Assembly: GCA_002383375.1 (NCBI GenBank)
Contig: DFYR01000016.1
Location: 28,233-49,845, forward strand
DNA: 21,613 nucleotides
Origin: Spirochaetaceae bacterium UBA4077
GTDB lineage: Bacteria > Spirochaetota > Spirochaetia > Treponematales > Rectinemataceae
Direction of reading: 5' to 3'
A program made the translations under genes and the position numbers. The notes below the pieces were generated by a model. It searched no databases and was not told where the DNA came from. It was given only the letters and a program-made list of their open reading frames with translations. This document shows, piece after piece, positions 20,740-21,613 of this stretch (positions are counted from its first letter, which is position 1; every line of letters begins with the position of its first letter).

Positions 20740-21613
20740 ATGAAGAAGAAGATAGTATTAGCCTATTCGGGCGGCCTGGACACGACGGTGATCGTTCCCT
20801 GGCTCAAGGAAAACTACGACTGCGAGGTTGTCGCGGTCTGCGGCGACGTGGGACAGGAGGCCGACTGGGCGGCCATGGAAAAGCGGGCGCTTTCATCGGG
20901 AGCTCAAAAGTTCATCCGTCTGGATCAGAAGCAGGAATTCGTATCCGAGTATCTTTGGGCGCTGGTAAAGGCCGGCAGCCCTTACGAAAAGAAATATCTT
21001 TTGGGAACTTCGGCCGCCCGCCCCCTCCTGGCGAAGGGGCTCGCCGAGGTAGCCCTGGCGGAGGGCGCCCATGCGGTGGCCCACGGCTGCACTGGCAAGG
21101 GCAACGACCAGGTGCGCTTCGAACTGGGAGTAAAGGCCTTCGCTCCGGAGATGGAGGTGATTGCGCCCTGGAGGATTTGGGATATCCAGAGCAGGGAAGA
21201 GGAAATCGCCTATCTCGAGAAGCGTAATATCCCTGTGCCCATGAAGAAGTCCGATTCCTACTCCAGGGACGATAACCTCTGGCACATAAGCCATGAGGGG
21301 CTGGATCTCGAGGATCCGGCCAACGAGCCCAGGCTGGAGGGCATGCTGAAGATGTCCGTGCCGCCGGAAAAGGCGCCGGACAAGGCGGAGTACGTGACTC
21401 TCGGTTTCCACAAGGGAGTGCCCGTTTCGGTGAACGGCAAGCGGCTGAATCCGGTCGCCCTTGTCCATGCCTTGAACAAGCTAGGTGGCGTCCACGGCGT
21501 GGGTATCGTGGATATGGTGGAGAACAGGGTGGTGGGCATGAAGTCCAGGGGCGTCTACGAAACCCCGGGCGGTGCCATCATCATGGAGGCCCACGACAAG
21601 CTGGAGCAGCTCT
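20740..21613 (+). CDS. argG: Argininosuccinate synthase, 3' partial
   Basis: The enzyme joins citrulline and aspartate with ATP to make argininosuccinate in arginine synthesis. The first 291 residues are in the window; about 110 more should follow beyond the edge. The N-terminal ATP-binding P-loop is IVLAYSGGLDTT (5-16). Further family blocks are KYLLGTSAARPLLAK (about 86-100), AHGCTGKGNDQVRFE (about 118-132) and SRDDNLWHISHEGLDLEDP. The start MKKKIVLAYSGG matches the usual start of the family, so I choose the ATG at 20740, although it has no Shine-Dalgarno and a second in-frame ATG exists at 20722. A promoter-like -10 ends 7 nt upstream, which would make the mRNA nearly leaderless. The transporter remnant ends 40 bp upstream. 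The frame is open to the window's last base. Confidence 0.96.
   Translation, partial: MKKKIVLAYSGGLDTTVIVPWLKENYDCEVVAVCGDVGQEADWAAMEKRALSSGAQKFIRLDQKQEFVSEYLWALVKAGSPYEKKYLLGTSAARPLLAKGLAEVALAEGAHAVAHGCTGKGNDQVRFELGVKAFAPEMEVIAPWRIWDIQSREEEIAYLEKRNIPVPMKKSDSYSRDDNLWHISHEGLDLEDPANEPRLEGMLKMSVPPEKAPDKAEYVTLGFHKGVPVSVNGKRLNPVALVHALNKLGGVHGVGIVDMVENRVVGMKSRGVYETPGGAIIMEAHDKLEQL

Noticed and set aside
1..21613. CRISPR arrays, tRNA or rRNA genes, insertion sequences, toxin-antitoxin pairs or phage genes
   Set aside because: No regularly spaced repeats, cloverleaf-like segments, transposase motifs or terminal inverted repeats were found on reading both strands.

Overview
The window reads as ordinary chromosomal DNA of an anaerobic, diderm bacterium with fairly high GC (roughly 55-60% by eye). 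Anaerobic or fermentative life is suggested by a ferredoxin-dependent 2-oxoacid oxidoreductase, a B12-dependent mutase-like protein and amino-acid handling genes. An outer membrane is suggested by a 966-residue secreted protein whose C-terminal third looks like a beta-barrel. A free-living or host-associated spirochaete is my best guess from general gene style, but nothing in the window proves it. I see no rRNA, tRNA, CRISPR array, insertion sequence or phage gene.

Layout. (1) 1-2187 (+): alpha (5' cut by the window edge), beta and gamma subunits of a VOR/KOR-type 2-oxoacid:ferredoxin oxidoreductase, closed by a strong intrinsic terminator. (2) 2290-3372 (+): a monofunctional peptidoglycan glycosyltransferase (GT51) with a long disordered tail, convergent by 2 bp with the next block. 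(3) 10605-3375 (-): a tightly packed four-gene unit of secreted peptidase MA/propeller/barrel protein, JAB-domain-fused DinG-type helicase, type I mannose-6-phosphate isomerase and a UPF0178 protein. Two of its junctions are 4-bp ATGA overlaps. (4) 10693-13663 (+): a small unrecognised protein, exodeoxyribonuclease III, a rhomboid protease and 2-amino-3-ketobutyrate CoA ligase. (5) 13675-14190: a 33-bp tandem repeat followed by an FmdB-type zinc-ribbon gene. (6) 14348-18106 (+): a single-chain B12-dependent mutase-like protein, an overlapping opine-dehydrogenase-family gene, and an MscS-like membrane protein lacking the beta domain. (7) 18111-20304: divergent Asp/Glu racemase-family (-) and DAACS-type dicarboxylate/amino-acid symporter (+) genes around an operator-like palindrome. 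(8) 20305-20739: a terminator, the decayed and internally deleted remnant of an EamA/DMT transporter, and the argG promoter. (9) 20740-end: argG, cut by the window edge.

How the genes may work together. Regions 6 and 7 all touch acidic-amino-acid chemistry: uptake (DAACS), stereochemistry (racemase family), carbon-skeleton rearrangement (fused glutamate-mutase-like protein) and NAD(P)H-linked C-N chemistry (opine dehydrogenase family). The mutase-dehydrogenase pair, whose frames overlap by 14 bp, is the best candidate for an undescribed pathway. It has a DxHxxG cobalamin motif at its N-terminus and a glutamate-mutase-epsilon-like body, but the signature around the substrate-binding Glu/Tyr residues of glutamate mutase looks different, so the substrate is probably not simply glutamate. 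Other points of interest are the RadC-like JAB domain fused to a DinG/XPD helicase, several genes whose start codons sit only 6-11 nt after a -10-like hexamer with no Shine-Dalgarno (possible leaderless mRNAs), and a perfect 20-bp palindrome spanning both stop codons of a convergent gene pair.

All assignments come from motif recognition by reading. Alignments to family members are from memory and not computed.
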